A stretch of 64,000 nt of DNA. Origin: Adenanthera pavonina. Taxonomy: Eukaryota; Streptophyta; Magnoliopsida; Fabales; Fabaceae. The stretch is taken from the NCBI GenBank assembly GCA_026686845.1, contig JAIVEN010000002.1, positions 26,262,001 through 26,326,000 on the forward strand, read 5' to 3'. Both the position numbers and the translations under genes were made by a program. The notes under the pieces are model-generated. The model was not told the origin of the DNA. It worked only from the letters and a program-made list of their open reading frames with translations, and made no database searches. Position 1 is the stretch's first letter. Every line of letters begins with the position of its first letter. This document shows, in pieces, positions 10,967-22,226 of the stretch.

Positions 10967-12630
10967 TGTTGAATCTAGATTTTGATTATTCCAAACTAAC
11001 ATTCAAGAGCTTGGAATGAAGATATCAAAGGAGCTCAAAATGTTTCAAGTGAAGAAATTCTGAGTAATTTGTGCAAGATTTGTTGTAGGATCATTAGTTA
11101 TGTTTAAATATGGGTAAAAGACTTTGATTTGATGAAAAGATGTTTTAAAAACTTGATTTTATATTAAATCATGAAATATTTGAAAAATACCCACCAACAG
11201 ATGAAGTTTGAAAAGTTTACATTGAACTGTCATATTGGAAATTCGAACTTTGGTTTTGGAAATTCGAATTTCGAGTTAAAACTGAATAAGTCTGAAGAGA
11301 TGCTTTTCTGACAGACGAATTTTGATTTTCCAAAATTTGAATTTTCATAAGTGTCTGAAAGAAGCTTTTGAGGAACAGACGAACTTTGGGTTTTGAACAT
11401 TCGAATTTCAGACAAAATGAAACTTGTGAAAACTGAAGAAATTTGTCTAAAACAATGTTAAAGTTCATCTGAAATCAAGATTATATTGAGTTTCAAAATT
11501 GCTCACTGACAGACGAACTTTGAACATGAAAATTCAAATTTCAGAAGCTAAAGTTGTGAGTCTGTTGAAATGATATGTTGACATACGAATAAAAGTGTTT
11601 ATAAATTTGAATGTTAAAGTAAGTCTGAAAAGAGGTCTCTCTCTAACAAACGAACTTCACTCTTTTAAAATTCAAATTTTGAAGTAAATAAACTATTGTG
11701 CTTCTTGAGCATGCTACGGACAGACGAATTTTGGGGTTCCAAAATTCAAATTTCGAGGGCACTGTAGCAAATTGAAAATATTGTTCACACTTAACAGAAA
11801 AACTTTCTTCTTGAAAATTCATATGTCACAACATGAAAACATTTTCTAAGTTTCAAAATTTGAATTTCACTTCATGAACAGACGAACTTCAGTATTTCAA
11901 CGTTGGAAGCTTTAACCTTCGGTTCCTTCGAAATTCGTCTGTTAACCAATCGAAATTCGAATTTCAGTATGTCAGAAGCATTAAATGTGGTTGGTTAACG
12001 GATAGTTTTTCAGAGTAACCGTTGGATAACTTCCCCAATGGATAGATTTTGTCTCTAACGAATAGTTGGGACCTAAATCTATAAATACAACATCATTTGA
12101 AGTTGTGGGTAACGAATCAAACTTTGTATATACTGAAATTCTGCCAAATCTTCTACTCAAAGCTTTTTACCCTCTTACTTCAATACTTATACTTCAACTT
12201 TCATATTCACTCTATTCAGGAGAGTTTCATCTTTGTAAACAATCTAATCTTCATCTGGAAGATAGATTTACTTGTGAGGAGATATCACAAGGGATTGTAA
12301 AGCACTTTGTGAAAGTGCAGAAAGTGATTGAGTGAGCTCTAGAAAACAGAGCACTGATGTTGTACTGTGACATTTGCAAGAAGCCCGTTGAATTCTTGCT
12401 GAATAGTGGAAAATCTCAAGTGGTGTCTTGAGGACTGGATGTAGGTCAAGTGGAGAGACCGAACCAAGATAAATATCAGAGTTTTTCTTCTCTTTATCAC
12501 TACTTTTTCATCTTACTGCTTTATACTCTATTTTTCTGTCATACCTTGCTTTCTTCATTGTTTTCACTTTGTGCAGAAAATTTTAATCCTCCCAATTCAC
12601 CCCCCTCTTGGGAAGTCAGCCTATCTAACA
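10967..12630 (+). repeat. 3' LTR of the Sirevirus
   Basis: This 1,664-bp copy starts TGTTGAATCTAGA and ends CTATCTAACA, and carries the same CAGACGAA and AATTCGAATTT motif array as the 5' LTR. Differences from the 5' copy are scattered, mostly C/T and A/G transitions plus a few single-base indels, about 2-3% by eye. Confidence 0.93.
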
Positions 12631-12635
12631 CCTCC
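12631..12635. repeat. Right target-site duplication of the Sirevirus (CCTCC)
   Basis: CCTCC directly follows the LTR terminus AACA and matches 783-787. Confidence 0.92.
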
Positions 12636-14894
12636 ATGATGAGTGGTTTCTTGAATGTGATCATGTTTAGTGACTAAGTCACATACTTGATCACTCCCAT
12701 TAATCACATCATGCTCAAGAAACTTAGCATTCCTAGATTCCACAAATCTCATTGAATATAAAGGACAATAAAATCTATAGCCCTTGGACCTTTTCGCATA
12801 GCCTATGAAATAAGCACTAATGGTCCTAATATCCAGTTTCCTTTCTTGTTTCTTGAGGGCTATACACTGTTACTTCCGCAGGACAGTCCTATACACGCAT
12901 ATAATTCAAATTAGGTTTCCAAACTTTCCAGATTTCAAAGGAAGTTTTAGGAACTACCTTTGATGGAACCCTATTTAAAATATATACTGTTGTCTTAAGT
13001 CTATCTCTCCATAATGAAACTGGAAGCTTGGAGTTGCTTATCATACTCCTCACCATGTCCAATAGTGTCATGTTCCTTCCTTCGACTACACCATTCATAC
13101 CAAGTGAGACAGGCATGGTGTATTCAGCTACTATACCATGCTTTTGAAGAAACTTAGCAAATAGACTAGGCGCTTGTCCATCATCGGTGTACCTTCCATA
13201 ATATTCATCTCCTCTATCATGTCTAACAATTTTAATTTACTCACCAGTTCGTTTCTCTACTTCCACCTTATATTCCTTAAAGGCATTTAATGCCTCACTT
13301 TTATTATAAAGCAAGTAGATATACATATACAGCAAATAATCATCTATAATGGAGATAAAATATTTTTGACCATGAGAAGATAAATCAGAGCAACAAATAT
13401 CTGTATAAATAATTTCTAAAATTTCAGAACTTCTCTTAGCCTCTTTATATGACTTGTCGGTTTGCTTACCCTTAATATAGTCCACACATGGATCAATTTC
13501 TATATGATCTAAAGATGGGAGGATCCAATCTTTAGTTAACCTTTTGATCCTCTCTATGGAGATGTGTCCCAATCTCCTATGCCATAAGCTAAGCGAATTC
13601 TCATTCATGACACTTCGCTTAATACCATGTGTAACAACATGAGATTGAGGTAAATCAGTATGTCATTTAAATAAGCCATTACATAAGGAAATATCACCAA
13701 AAGGTAAAGAATCTTTATTCAATCTCATCAAATTTGAAGAAAGAAACAATTTAAATCCCAAAGGAATTAATTTGTAAATTGAAACTAAATTTTTAGAAAA
13801 ATCTGGAATATAAAAGCAATTTTCTAAATATAAAATTGATTTATTTGATAAAATGATCCTGCATGTTCTAACTGCTTCCACATGGGAACTCATCATATTG
13901 CCTCAGTAGACATTTTTCTCATTGAGATATGGGCGCTTGCTGTTGAGAAAACCCTACATGGTATTAGCAAAGTGAATTGTAGTTCTACAATCAATCCACC
14001 AAATGTCATAATTAATACTAACTAAATGAGATTCATAAGCCATACAAGAAATGTAAATTCCATTACCTATGCCCTTTTTGGCGAGCCATGCCTTCCTCTT
14101 AGGACATTCATTCTGCATATGTCCTTTCTTCTTACAGAAGAAGCAAGTGACCTTATCTTTGTTCTCAGCAGAAGCCGAAGGAATGGACTTATTCCTTTTG
14201 TCTTTCTTGTTCTCCCTCCTAGAATTGGAGCTTTCCACCAAATGCACTTCCTTAGGTGCATCTATTCCACTCCTCATTAGTCTAGCCTCTTCTTGAACAC
14301 ACATGGCCAATAATTCATCTACTAACCATTGTTCCTTATGTGTGTTGTATGAGACATAGAAAGCTTCATACTAATGAGGAAGGGAACTCAGAATGAGCTG
14401 CACAAGGAACTACTCAGGAGGCTCCATTTTAAAACGCCTTAGATGTGATGCCAAGTCTCTAATTTTCATAATGTGTTCTTGGACACCACCCACACTTGCA
14501 AGTTTCATATCAACAAGTTCTCTCATAATAGCCGCTCCTAGTTATTTATCTGCAAGGTTATACTGCTTGTCAATAGCCTCTAAGTATTCTTTGTTGTTCG
14601 GCAATCTGGAATAGAACCTCGAATGCTTCTCTTAATACGAGCCTTAATCAACATTAAGGCAAGGTGATTGTATCGATCCCAATGATTATATGCGATTTGC
14701 ACATCCTTATTACCTTCTTTGGGCATTAGAGATTCTTTAATTCTTAAGGCATAATCAAGTTCCGTATAGCTAAGATGAAGAAGAATATCTTCCTTCCACT
14801 CAGTATGATTTGTGCCATCAAGAGTGATCTTATTACCAACTTCAGATAGAATGTGAGATGAAGGAGTTGCAAGGGAAACAATTATTAAACACAC
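12636..14894 (-). pseudogene. Ty1-copia gag, protease and integrase (first half of the split element)
   Basis: Read from right to left on the minus strand. 14580-14894 is the gag N-terminal region (GNKITLDGTNHTEWKEDILL). 13954-14310 carries a CCHC knuckle (CFFCKKKGHMQNEC) and then the protease region, whose active-site triplet has decayed (WWIDCRTTIHFANTM instead of an Asp-Ser/Thr-Gly core). 13663-13896 is the protease C-terminus (FYIPDFSKNLVS). 13237-13608 is GAG-pre-integrase (LSLWHRRLGHISIERI) and the start of the integrase core (YTDICCSD). 12889-13116 is the end of the core (NGVVEGRNMTLLDMVRSM). 12636-12880 is the integrase C-terminal region in another frame. At least five stops or frameshifts separate these blocks. 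The gag start is uncertain because the first codon of the open frame is GTG. Confidence 0.88.
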
Positions 14895-16168
14895 TTACAA
14901 TAATAATTTTTGAGACAATCAATCATCACCTTAACAATTATGTTTGTTTACCAATGTAACACATACTTACATAAATATTGTATCACTAATATCTACCTGT
15001 AGGCAAAGACATTAGCATGGCATATATTCATGTCTAATAAATGATGAAAGTAGAATGCATTCTTGCTCCCTAATACCTGTGGGCTACTTGGAACACAAGG
15101 TCATATCTATTTCATCCTAATAAAATATGCAATTATAATTATCTATTAGTGGGCAAAGATGAATCAAAATCACACATTTTATTAGAATTTGATATTTTAC
15201 ATCCATATGTGATTTATATTATGCATGCAACTTTATAAGGATGCTATGGCTGCTCCTTAAAACAAAGCATGCTAATCACAAATATCACAAAATTATGTGT
15301 AATTAAAATCATGTATATGCACAACATTATGAGAATTTAAATAATTAATTTAATCAACTAAACAAAATATGATTTAATAATTAAATAAATTATCCCACTA
15401 TTTTATTTATTTAAAAATCCAACAATTGTTTAAAATTAATTTTGGGTTGATAAATAACTTAACTATTTTGCAGAAAATATTTTTTTAATAACCCAAAACT
15501 AATTTTCCATATTCTAAACAATTAAAAATATTATAGAAAATAAATAATGCAAGTTGAAATTATTTTCGAAAAAATAAAAGGAGAATGACCTAAAACGCAA
15601 GCCCAGAAAAATAAGCCCAATAACATGCAGGAAAATAAAGCTAGCCCAGAATACTTCAACAAAGAGCAAAAAATAAAATAGACCCAAAAATTCGTATGGC
15701 CCAGAAATGGAGGCAAACAAAACATAAAATGAGCCCAAAACTATGCGTGGCTTAAACTATTAAAAGAAATAGAATAGGCCCAAAAGAACATAAGGATTAA
15801 TTAGCATCAAGCAAAGTGAACCAAAATCATAATTGGAAAAGTACAAAACGGAGTATCTTTCCAGCAAGATTCATGTTGAAACAATCATAAAGATGGTGAC
15901 TTATATGCACATACTGATTTCAAAAATTAAATCACAAACAATTAGATGAAAAGGCTCAACTACATCATCCATAGAGTTCTTCAATTTTCGCCGACATTTA
16001 GGAAGAATATTATGCTTTTCTTTGCATGAAAATTCATTATGAAGCCAGAAACAAAACATGATTTCTAATCGAATAAATCAAACATGGTAGTTTTGTTTCT
16101 CAGAAAATCGTACATATCCAGATCATATATTATTAAGGTAGGCAGAGGTAAGATAAACTATAAACCAT
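14895..16168 (-). other. Untranslated leader of the older Ty1-copia element
   Basis: This stretch lies between PBS and gag. It is AT-rich and has no coding similarity that I recognise; a hydrophobic minus-strand frame at 15514-15738 is short, low-complexity and unsupported. A leader of about 1.3 kb is long for a copia element, so a further old insertion inside it is possible, but I found no termini. Confidence 0.55.
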
Positions 16169-16169
16169 T

Positions 16170-16182
16170 GGCTCTGATGCCA
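16170..16182 (-). other. Primer-binding site of the older Ty1-copia element
   Basis: On the minus strand it reads TGGCATCAGAGCC, two bases after the LTR terminus TCTACA. It differs by one base from the tRNA-iMet-complementary consensus TGGTATCAGAGCC. Confidence 0.85.
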
Positions 16183-16184
16183 CA

Positions 16185-16751
16185 TGTAGAAGCAGATTTA
16201 TAAACACAAATCTATAAGTATAAATAAATCTCCCACAAACTCGCGGCGAAATAAATAATGATCATAAATACCTCTCACCATAGCTGTAGAAGATCTGATT
16301 AAGTAATCTTACTTGAATTAGGAATAAATTAAAGATATGAAAACACAGAAATTAGTCAGAAGAAATTAGATGAGATGAGGCTCTTCTAACTAGTGTTTAG
16401 GCTTAGTAATGGTAGCTGGGAATTAGTTGTCACTAGTCAGGGAACTTCTATATGAGCGTAGAATGAATGATTGGTGCATCTTACGCTCTGCTCAGCCTCC
16501 TAGTAAATAGCTTAGCCATCATAGGTTACTTAATGGTTATTCTATCTTTAAATTTGAATTTCAAATTCAAATCAAGATAATACAATATCAACTAAGTTAT
16601 CCCTTATCTCTGAAAATCACTCAACTAACATTATCTTTATTATTAATAAAGATAAGAACCACACTTAGATAAGATATATTTAATTAAGTAAACAAGATAA
16701 ATATAATTTAAATAAATTCAAATAAATATTATTAATTAAATATATCTAACA
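16185..16751 (-). repeat. LTR (5' LTR in sense) of the older Ty1-copia element
   Basis: This 567-bp segment on the minus strand begins TGTTAGATATATTT and ends CTTCTACA, directly followed by the PBS. Its right edge joins LINE coding sequence without a gap, so 16752-16756 (TTATG on plus) should be the target duplication; its partner is outside the window. Confidence 0.85.
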
Positions 16752-19135
16752 TTATGACCCCTTCTGTTGGTGCACTCCATTTATCACCTTCGAACATATT
16801 CACGTGGGGCCGAGTTAAATTTGTAGAAGTGCATGACAAACACACCTTAACATGAGCCTGCAAATCAGAAGCTTTTGGACAAGATCCACGAAAAACTCTT
16901 TCATTCCTGGCTAGCCAAATAAGACGATAGGCAATGGTAAACCAATATCTCCAAGTAACGCCCTCAGCACTACAACCTACCCTCAGGTTCCACTTGATCC
17001 ACCTCTAAACATCCTGGATCATAAAAAACCTATTCTATAACTCCATCAGAACCATTTGCATCCATAATAGCTGAGCTTGTTGGCAATCTCTCACTGCATG
17101 CAATGTGCTTTCCTCTGCTTCCTTACATACTTGACACTGCCCGCTATCCGCCATATTACTACGATATCTTTCCTTGGTTGTTAGTAGATTCCCTTGTGCA
17201 CATAACCATAAGAACACTTTGCATCTTTGTGAAATTTTAAGTTTCCATATCTACCTCTAGAAACTACATCAACCCTCATTGATTGGACTGCACAAACTCC
17301 CATAAGCAAATTTAACAGTGAACTCCCCATTGGACATCAATCGCCAAATAGCGTTATCTTCCCTATAAGTATTACTAATGCTTATTTTCCCAATTTCCTT
17401 CAGCACAAAATTTGGCAAATGAGGCTTTATCATATCGCAATTCCACCCACCAATGGCAGTGACACAATCGGTCACCCTTCACCCAATAACATCCTTAGGA
17501 ATATATTTAGTGGTAGCAAGTTCAAGCTTGCCAAGATGAGGGACCCAATAGTCCTTCCAGAAACTCACCCTCTCCCCACTTCCTACCTTCCATGCCATAC
17601 CCTCCAGCGTTTTCTTCCGTGTCTATTGAATACCAGGCCATGTACGGGATCCCACCCTTTTCTCATCAATTTTAGGAATGATATCATCACCACATTTATA
17701 TTTTTCTTCAAGAAACCCAACCCATAAGGCATCTCTTCTCTTAACAAGCCCTCGCCCCAACTTCATCATGTAAGCATCATTTCGAGTCTTTGCATGTCGA
17801 AGACCCAACCCCCTACTCTCCTTCTGCCTGTATACCCCATCCCAAGACATAAGATGAGTCTTCCTACTTATCGACGTACTACCTCAAAAGAAATTTCTAT
17901 AGCTTTTATCCACTTCCTGGCAAATAGAACTAGGCAGCAGAGTCGTTTGAATGGCATAGGATGGGATGATGGACACAACTGATGACACCAAAGTATGACG
18001 AGTTGCCATGGATAGAGAATTTTCCTTCCAACTAGAGAGACGAGAATCCATCTTATCAATGATAAACTGATATGTAGCTTTGGAAACCCGTTTATGATGT
18101 ATAGGCATTCCAAGGTATCTCCCGAGATCACTTATGACTTGAAATCCCAAGAATTGACTCAATTCATTGGCTCTGCTCTGATGCACATTTGTAGAAAAAC
18201 AAATTCTCGATTTAGTAGCATTAACTTTCTCCCCTGACACACCACAAAAATCATGCAAAATAGCTTTAATTAATCCTGCTTGCTCCATAATTGCCTCGGC
18301 AAAAAGAATTATATCATCAAGGAAAAAAAGATGAGAAATAGCCGTGCCTCTAGAACTAAGTCTAAAGGGATGCCACTCTCCTTGCTCAACTTCATCTTGA
18401 ATAAGGTGTTCAAGTTTCTCCATAGCAATTACAAAAAGATAAGGGGACAATGGGTCACCTTATCTCACCCCCTAGAGGGACAAAATGTGTTAGTTTTCTC
18501 ACCATTCCACAACAATTGCATCTGAGGGGAAGAAACACACTCCCGAATGATATGCATAATAGAAGGAGGAAATTTAAGCTCGTCTAAACACCAAAAAATG
18601 AAACTCCATCGGATCCTATCATATGCTTTTTCAAGATCAATCTTAATAGCCATAAAACCTTTCTTCCTTTTGGTAACCCTCATTGAGTGTATGATCTCTT
18701 GAACAACAATGATATTATCTGCCCTCTGTCTTCCCTGCACAAAACTACACTGATTCGAGGCCATGATCTTGGGCACGATCTTCCTCAATCTGGTAGCAAT
18801 GATTTTCGTCACTATTTTATATATGACATTACATAAGCTGATGGGACAAAAATCCTTAATAGCCTCCAGCTTCTCAATCTTCAGAATGAGCACAATATGT
18901 GTGCCATTAATATCATGAAGTGTACAAGGATCTCTCCATATGGTTTTCACCATATCAATCACAGAACTTCCCACACTATCCCACTGACTCTGAAAGAATA
19001 AAGGATTCAAACCATCTGATCCCGGTGCTTTCAGAGGACCCATATTGAATAAGGCTTGTTTAATTTCATACCCCCTTGACCTGCTCACCTAATTCCCTCA
19101 AAGAAATCTCTTCAATCTCAGGGTAACTACATCCA
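16752..19135 (-). pseudogene. LINE ORF2: reverse transcriptase, zf-RVT and start of RNase H, degenerate
   Basis: The blocks from right to left are as follows. 18465-19088 is the RT N-terminal half (MGPLKAPGSDGLNPLFFQSQ, NVIYKIVTKIIATRL, FVQGRQRADNI, KIDLEKAYDRIRW). 17884-18450 is the RT catalytic half beginning MSPYLFVIAMEKL; the usual F/YADD box reads FLDD in SHLFFLDDIILFAEA. 17623-17850 is the linker typical of plant LINEs (MSWDGVYRQKESRGLGLRHAKT). 17269-17475 and 17035-17217 are the zf-RVT region with Cys and His residues (CQVCKEAEES). 16760-16990 is the linker to RNase H. Frame changes between the blocks and stops such as that before 18450 show it is dead. Confidence 0.87.
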
Positions 19136-19140
19136 AAAAT
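16752..19140 (-). mobile_element. L1-type LINE fragment, 3' end displaced by the copia insertion, 5'-truncated near the Helitron
   Basis: The minus strand carries LINE ORF2 sequence continuously from about 19135 (YPEIEEISLRELG) to 16752. The 3' part, with the rest of RNase H and the poly(A), is missing because the older copia inserted here. The last LINE residues before the LTR (DKWSAPTEG) are the usual entry into the plant LINE RNase H domain. The upstream end stops where an AT-rich stretch repeated beside the Helitron terminus begins. Confidence 0.87.
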
Positions 19141-19236
19141 TTACTTTATAAATAACTAGATTTTCCTTAAAGATTTTATTATTATTTGTCATTATCATTA
19201 GTGACACAATGTTTACTTTATAAATAACTAGATTTT
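19141..19236. repeat. Direct repeat of the Helitron 3' end junction
   Basis: A 25-bp string starting TTTACTTTATAAATAACTAG occurs at about 19141 and again at about 19212, a period of 71 bp. The second copy contains the true CTAG terminus of the Helitron and the first contains the same CTAG plus about 5 bp of element end (ATTTT). So the junction between flank and element is duplicated outside the element. Confidence 0.75.
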
Positions 19237-21327
19237 CTCTCCCGTGCAACATGGGAGAATTTGTCACTAAAAATATATATTTAATTTATAATTATAATTA
19301 AGTTATGGTAAAAAAAATTATCAAAAGCATGCTACATTAGGGAAGTAAGAGATCAAAGAAATATTAAATACTTAAATTGAATTCTTTTTTTGGGCAAACC
19401 TTTGAATTAAAAATCAAATATCTAAATTCAATTCAGGGTGTTAAGATAATGGGATAGGGAGTTAAATAAATCTTCAAGACTCTTTCAACATTCTTGTATG
19501 AACAACATCTGCGTACATAATCAATTTTCCAGCAAACCAACATCCAATTGATTTGCTCTTAGAACACATCACAAACTACAACACCAAAAAAAAAACATAA
19601 AAAGAAATAGCAGTGCACAGCATGAAAAATAAAATAGCCTACATTAATTACAAGAACAAGTGTAGGATATACTTTTACAACCATACGTTGTTAAGAAAAC
19701 GATAATGAGATGGAGAAGGGGAATGGTGCAATGGAAAGAACGAGAAGAAAGGACATGCCGCTTCGACAAATTTGATCCATATGGTTAGCTTGAAGGTCCT
19801 ATAGATATGTGGCATGAAAATTAAAACAACCTAAATTATGAGAACAAATATAGGAGGCAAAATTCTGGAAAATATATGGAAAATAATTTGAACATTAAAA
19901 TGAGAAAAGAGAAAAATGTAAGAAATGTAGTTACTAGAAAATGAGAAACAACTTATGGGGATAAATATTTGATATTCATCACCTGCAAGTGCAACTTATT
20001 AAAAAGTACTTTGTTATATACATGTTTAAAATTCAAGTAATTAAAATAAATAAAACTTACACGCAGAGGGTGCATGAGAAGGGCAATAGCATGTGACAAA
20101 ATTTGAAATGCACAAATGTTGAATGTAAACTTACAAAAGCAAAGTAACAAATCTAACGCCAAAAGCAGTGAAAAGATTAGCTTTCTTTTCTACAATTTAA
20201 ATATATCACTTCAATTAATTTGTGTGCTTTCTTGCAACGTTGAAAAAGGAAGTGGAGAACATTAAGATAAGAGGGAAAAATTAGAGAACGAAAGCAAAAG
20301 AGGTTTATAAATCATACTCATGTTTCACATCTATCTTTTTTCTTATTAGTGTATGTGCAAGGCACAAGGTGTTGGTCTTGAAAACAGTAGGACGATGAAA
20401 AAGGCAATGAAAGAAAGATGAGAAGCTCCGAAGCATGAAGAAAGACGGCTATAGAATGAGGGAGGGGTGGCAAACGTGGATTTGATAGGAGTTGAGAGCG
20501 TGAAGAAAATGTGACAGAAGAAATGTGGTATTTTTTTAATGCAACTTAATTATTAAGTAATTAATTTAAAGGTTTGTATATACATTAAATTAAATTAAAA
20601 TAATAAAATTTAAATATTCAATACATTAAAAAATCATATAAAGAGCTAAAATAATCAAGGAAAGGAAGTTAAAAATAAGAGGTTTCTGGAAAAAATAAAT
20701 CAACTAATTTTAAAATAATATCTCTCCATCGATCTTATTTTGAAATGATGAAAATAATTTAATATTAACCAAATAATTTTAAAATAAATATAAAATTATG
20801 AAAATTAGAAAAATAATTTTAAATAACGACAATAAATTATTAAAAAAGAAAAATAGAACTTAAAGTGAGAGAGAGAGATTTCGATCAGAAATGATAATGA
20901 GGCGATTAAATTGAATAGGAGACAAAATAGGAGAGGTGAGAGAAAAAAAAATAGGTATGTTAAACAAAATATTTTAGAGGAAGAAATCAGAAATTAAATT
21001 TAATAATAAATTTTTAAAGAGAAAATTGAAAATCAGAAGATGGGAAAATTTAGAAAATTAAGAAAATTGAAATTGAGAAATAAAAAAGTAAAACAAATTG
21101 GAGGAGAGGGAGAGACAAAAAGGTAGGTTAAAGATAATGGGAAGTGGTTATGGAGATCTTAAAATTTAAAATTTGAATGTATATTTTAAAAAGAGAAATA
21201 AAAAATATAAATTAAAAAAGTTTAAAAAAATAACTAACTGAGCCGAAACTGTTCGTGTTTTGTGAGAGAAGCCAACATTGTTCATGGCTAAGCTTCCGTG
21301 TACTTTTTAAATATATATAGATATAGA
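19228..21327 (-). mobile_element. Non-autonomous Helitron with both termini
   Basis: On the minus strand the element begins TCTATATCTATATATATTT and continues AAAAGTACACGGAAGC, the usual plant Helitron 5' end. It finishes with a hairpin CTCCC-ATGTTGCAC-GGGAG and then AGAAAATCTAG, a CTRR end about 8 bp after the hairpin. The flanking bases fit insertion between A and T (A before TC, T after CTAG). Length is 2,100 bp. No Rep/helicase sequence is visible inside; the content is AT-rich with no recognisable gene capture. Open frames such as 19953-20162 are not supported. Confidence 0.82.
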
Positions 21328-22226
21328 TTTTGTAAACTACTTTTAATGAGATTCCACAATCTTATGATTAAATATTCAATACTCATTCTAGTTCTTAAAA
21401 ACTATTGTTTTACAACTTATTTAGTTGAATTAAAGGGGTGAGAGGATGTAATATAATTGGATGTGATGTAAATAAAATATAAGTGAGTTTATTTGGTATG
21501 ATATTAGGATGTGAAAAATATATTTATTTTTATATTTAATTAAATATAGATAATTAGGAAAAGTCTATATTGCTCCTAAAATGGTGGTGTTTGGTGGTGA
21601 TGGAGACACCAGTGGTGGTGTTGCTTAGCTGATGGTAGTGGTGGCAGTAAGCCGCTAATGATTGGTGGTGACAATTGATAATCGGCAGTAACAATGGTGG
21701 CTGAAGGCTGGTGAGTAGTAGTGGTAGTGGTTATTAATGGTCGAGGACTTTGCAGTAGCGGTGATAATGAGCAACCAAGTGATCAATAGCAACAGTGATA
21801 GCCAGTGGTTGGTGGCCAATGGCAACTAGTATCTGTCGATGGCGATGGCTGGCAATGGCAGCCAACAACTAGATGACTGGCGATGACATTGATAACAGGT
21901 GGTTGGTGGACAACTAGATGACTGGCGATGACATTGGTAACAGGTGGTTGGTGGTTGATGATTGGCAGCAGAGGTGGAGGAAGGAAGGAGATAGGAGATG
22001 GGTTGTTTTAATTTAATAAGGATAATGAAAATTTTTTAATTTCATTTACACCCTGTAATCCGGATTGCATAGGATTTTAGATGGAAAGCCATTTATATGA
22101 ATAGTTGTAAATGGCTTCACACATTTAATCCAAATCACATGGTAATTGATGAATCAAGCGAGTATACCTCTGTGATATAAACTCATGTATATCCCCTCAC
22201 CAGCCCAGTAAATGAACCAAAAGGGA
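21328..22226. repeat. Intergenic DNA with GGT-rich minisatellite and a 45-bp tandem duplication
   Basis: 21328-21580 is AT-rich with nothing recognisable. From about 21585 to 21975 the plus strand is a degenerate (TGGTGG/GGCGATGG)-type array. Within it, a 45-bp unit starting ACAACTAGATGACTGGCGAT is present twice in tandem (21865 and 21910). No gene is seen. Confidence 0.75.

Larger units (their letters stand above)
788..12630 (+). mobile_element. Sirevirus-type (SIRE/Maximus lineage) Ty1-copia retrotransposon, structurally complete, coding-defective
   Basis: The element is 11,843 bp long. Two LTRs (788-2453 and 10967-12630) start TGTT and end AACA, flanked by CCTCC duplications. A PBS matching tRNA-iMet follows the left LTR and a polypurine tract precedes the right LTR. 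The internal order is gag, protease, integrase, RT, RNase H, an A/T-rich spacer, and an extra long ORF before the 3' LTR. The large size, the extra env-like ORF downstream of pol and the repeated polypurine tract are Sirevirus traits. By eye the LTRs differ at roughly 2-3% of positions, mostly transitions, so the insertion is recent. In contrast pol contains several stops and frameshifts and altered catalytic motifs, so the copy was probably mobilised in trans or decayed quickly. Confidence 0.93.
1..16751 (-). mobile_element. Older Ty1-copia retrotransposon (minus strand), split by a Sirevirus and cut off by the left window edge
   Basis: The order on the minus strand is LTR (16185-16751), PBS (16170-16182), a leader of about 1.3 kb, gag (from about 14894), protease and integrase (to 12636), then a jump over the inserted element to 787, and reverse transcriptase down to the window edge. 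Integrase before RT defines Ty1-copia. The two coding halves join at a 5-bp duplication (CCTCC at 783-787 and 12631-12635), so this element was present before the Sirevirus landed in it. Its right LTR abuts LINE coding sequence, so it had itself inserted into a LINE. Its other LTR and target duplication lie outside the window. Stops and frameshifts throughout make it non-autonomous. Confidence 0.9.

Noticed and set aside
15514..15738. Hydrophobic minus-strand frame suggestive of a membrane protein
   Set aside because: Phe/Leu-rich translation of AT-rich retroelement leader, no conserved motif, no start context.
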